Assembly (NCBI GenBank): GCA_002591705.1
Contig: PAAB01000034.1
Span: 16,140-26,894 of the forward strand
Origin: Phycisphaerae bacterium
GTDB lineage: Bacteria > Planctomycetota > Phycisphaerae > Phycisphaerales > SM1A02
DNA: 10,755 nt
Direction of reading: 5' to 3'
Shown here: one piece after another, positions 10,070 to 10,755 of the stretch
How positions within the stretch are numbered: position 1 is the first letter of the stretch
How the letters are laid out: the number at the start of each line of letters is the position of its first letter
The notes under the pieces: model-generated
What the model was told of the DNA's origin: nothing
Database searches by the model: none
The model's input: the letters and a program-made list of their open reading frames with translations, nothing else
Made by a program: the position numbers and the translations under genes

Positions 10070-10075
10070 GTGCGA

Positions 10076-10755
10076 TCAGTTGCCCGAGTAGGGTGGTGCG
10101 GAGAGCACTGCGTTCCAGGCGGCCTGATTCCCCTCGATGGTCGACCGCTGATCGTTGTTCCAGGCCGACAGGGAGTTGGCGGCGGGGGTGTCGCCGGTAC
10201 CGACGTCGGAGTTGATCAACTTGAGCGTCTCCTCGCTCAACCGCAGCATCAATCCGGACGTCTCTGCGAGTTTCTCGTCGTCCCGGATGCGGTCGTAGTG
10301 ATTGAGCAGAATGAGGTAGACGCGACCGAGCTGGGGGGCGGTTCCGAGGGCTATCTCGCGCCGGAACTCGACCATCTGGGGATTCAGATACTGCTGCCGG
10401 AACTCGAGAATCCCCGGACGCAGAGCGTAGATCAGTTCTATTTCACCCGAGTTGTCCGTCAACCGGTCAATGGTCGTCCTGAGGGTCGACAACTGGAGTT
10501 CACGACCGAGGGAACGGATTTCGTCCCCTCCCTGATCCGTCGAGAGCCCGGATTGAGCGGCGGAGGAGATGGTCTCCATGCCCCTCGTGAGAACCCGCCA
10601 ATCCGATTCCGTTGCGGCGAACCGGGCGAGACTCCGGATGGACGAACTGATTCGCCGTGGGGAGAGGTTTCCGCTCAGAATGGCCTCACGAATGGCGATC
10701 GTGGCCCACAACCGCTTCTCAGGGCTGGATTCGAGATCGGGATCCGCCGTATCGA
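10076..10755 (-). CDS. Hypothetical protein, 5'-truncated, helix-rich
   Basis: I do not recognise this protein. The frame stays open from the window edge to the TGA at 10078-10076, giving 225 visible residues. The TTG at 10711 need not be the start, because 14 further codons (ending SSPEKR) are open above it and the true N-terminus is outside. The visible part has no membrane segment, no Cys motif and no nucleotide-binding loop. It is rich in charged helical stretches, such as SIRSLARFAATESDWRVL and EFRQQYLNPQMVEFRREI, and ends in a Ser/Asn/Pro-rich tail (PPYSGN). Composition and codon use resemble the neighbouring genes, and no sign of transfer is seen. It is in the same direction as oppA with an 80-base gap, so co-transcription is possible but not shown. 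It could be a soluble or secreted helical protein. Confidence 0.7.
   Translation of the reverse strand, partial: DTADPDLESSPEKRLWATIAIREAILSGNLSPRRISSSIRSLARFAATESDWRVLTRGMETISSAAQSGLSTDQGGDEIRSLGRELQLSTLRTTIDRLTDNSGEIELIYALRPGILEFRQQYLNPQMVEFRREIALGTAPQLGRVYLILLNHYDRIRDDEKLAETSGLMLRLSEETLKLINSDVGTGDTPAANSLSAWNNDQRSTIEGNQAAWNAVLSAPPYSGN

Noticed and set aside
8808..10091. 427-codon open frame on the + strand opposite oppA
   Set aside because: It is antisense to a clear OppA gene; the translation is Arg/Pro/Asp-rich with no motif and no domain pattern, as expected from GC-rich coding DNA read backwards.

Overview
This window is a gene-dense, GC-rich (roughly 60% by eye) bacterial chromosome segment carrying eight protein genes. 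Two of them are cut by the window ends. I see no rRNA, tRNA, CRISPR array, insertion sequence or phage gene. The longest non-coding stretch is 80 bases (9996-10075), so no gene-free region over 300 bases needs describing. System II cytochrome c maturation (separate ResB and CcsA) with unusually long periplasmic parts fits an uncultured, perhaps marine, planctomycete-like lineage. That placement is inference from protein style, not proof.

Layout. Positions 1-7140 are all on the + strand: the 3' part of a 3-hydroxyacyl-CoA dehydrogenase gene (fatty acid or butanoyl-CoA metabolism); resB and ccsA, overlapping by 4 bases (haem delivery and ligation to periplasmic c-type cytochromes); a short NAD-dependent 2-hydroxyacid dehydrogenase resembling phosphoglycerate dehydrogenase; and enolase. 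Positions 7141-10755 are all on the - strand. In transcription order they are an unrecognised gene that enters from beyond the window, an oligopeptide-type solute-binding protein (oppA) and its permease (oppB), the last two overlapping by 4 bases. The two blocks converge, and the stop codons of enolase and oppB touch with no base between them.

How the genes work together. ResB and CcsA form one haem-handling machine. The dehydrogenase and enolase act on neighbouring triose-acid intermediates: 3-phosphoglycerate to serine, and 2-phosphoglycerate to phosphoenolpyruvate. OppA and OppB are the binding protein and one membrane subunit of a peptide ABC importer, but the second permease and the ATPases are not in this window. 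The points most worth a second look are the split CcsBA-like architecture, the OppAB pair without OppC/D/F, the zero-base convergent junction with a strong hairpin inside the enolase gene, a perfect EF-hand-type loop in OppA, and a marked excess of GATC across the window. I did not find a convincing new defence, mobile or signalling system here.
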